Source: an uncultured Prevotella sp.
GTDB taxonomy: Bacteria > Bacteroidota > Bacteroidia > Bacteroidales > Bacteroidaceae
DNA length: 6,439 nt
Assembly (NCBI GenBank): GCA_900546605.1
Contig: URDV01000126.1
Span: forward strand, 1-6,439
Direction of reading: 5' to 3'
This document shows positions 6,410 to 6,439 of the stretch, one piece after another (position 1 is the first letter of the stretch; each line of letters starts with the position of its first letter). Made by a program: the position numbers and the translations under genes. The notes beneath the pieces are model-generated. The model did no database searches and was not told the DNA's origin. It saw only the letters and a program-made list of their open reading frames with translations.

Positions 6410-6439
6410 ATAAAAGGCTGAAAGACTTTTATTTTTATT

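Noticed and set aside
6410..6439. Small hairpin ATAAAAG / CTTTTAT followed by T-rich sequence at the right edge
   Set aside because: Only 7 A/T-rich pairs, no gene visible on either side that it could terminate, and it adjoins the guaA promoter in AT-rich DNA.

Overview
The window looks like a chromosomal segment of a Bacteroidales bacterium, most likely Prevotella or a close relative. The evidence is moderate G+C with AT-rich spacers, no Shine-Dalgarno sequence before either gene, a TTTG / TATCTTTG promoter of the Bacteroidetes type before guaA, a GuaA that closely resembles (from memory) the Bacteroides enzyme, and a secreted multidomain glycosidase ending in a tail like the type IX secretion sorting tails of Prevotella. 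This placement is inference; no rRNA or other marker gene is present.

Both genes are on the minus strand. Reading in that direction, guaA (GMP synthase, 6354 to 4744) follows its own promoter at 6409-6379 and ends at a strong hairpin terminator (4713-4661). An AT-rich spacer of about 200 bp comes next, then a palindromic repeat rich in TTAAC (copy B, 4464-4290). Next is a very large secreted carbohydrate-active enzyme (about 4253 to 510) with a clan GH-D (alpha-galactosidase-like) catalytic domain, an F5/8 type C sugar-binding-like domain set between two copies of an unnamed beta-rich module, and a C-terminal sorting tail. It ends at a second terminator (490-442) that is clearly related in sequence to the guaA terminator. 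A second copy of the TTAAC repeat (copy A, 418-257) and a third, different inverted repeat (224-132) follow. Positions 1-131 hold nothing I can identify.

The two genes have no obvious functional link: guaA is purine housekeeping, and the glycosidase appears to be a stand-alone polysaccharide or glycoprotein degrading enzyme with no SusC/SusD partners in view. Each has its own terminator, so they are probably separate transcription units. The most unusual content is in the intergenic DNA: the same order of related terminator hairpin followed by TTAAC palindromic element occurs after both genes, so the glycosidase gene lies between direct copies of the element. In the proteins, the points of interest are a roughly 28-residue in-frame insertion in the C-terminal part of GuaA and the duplicated DYHAGYTG module of the glycosidase. 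I see no defence system, CRISPR array, insertion sequence with transposase, or RNA gene.
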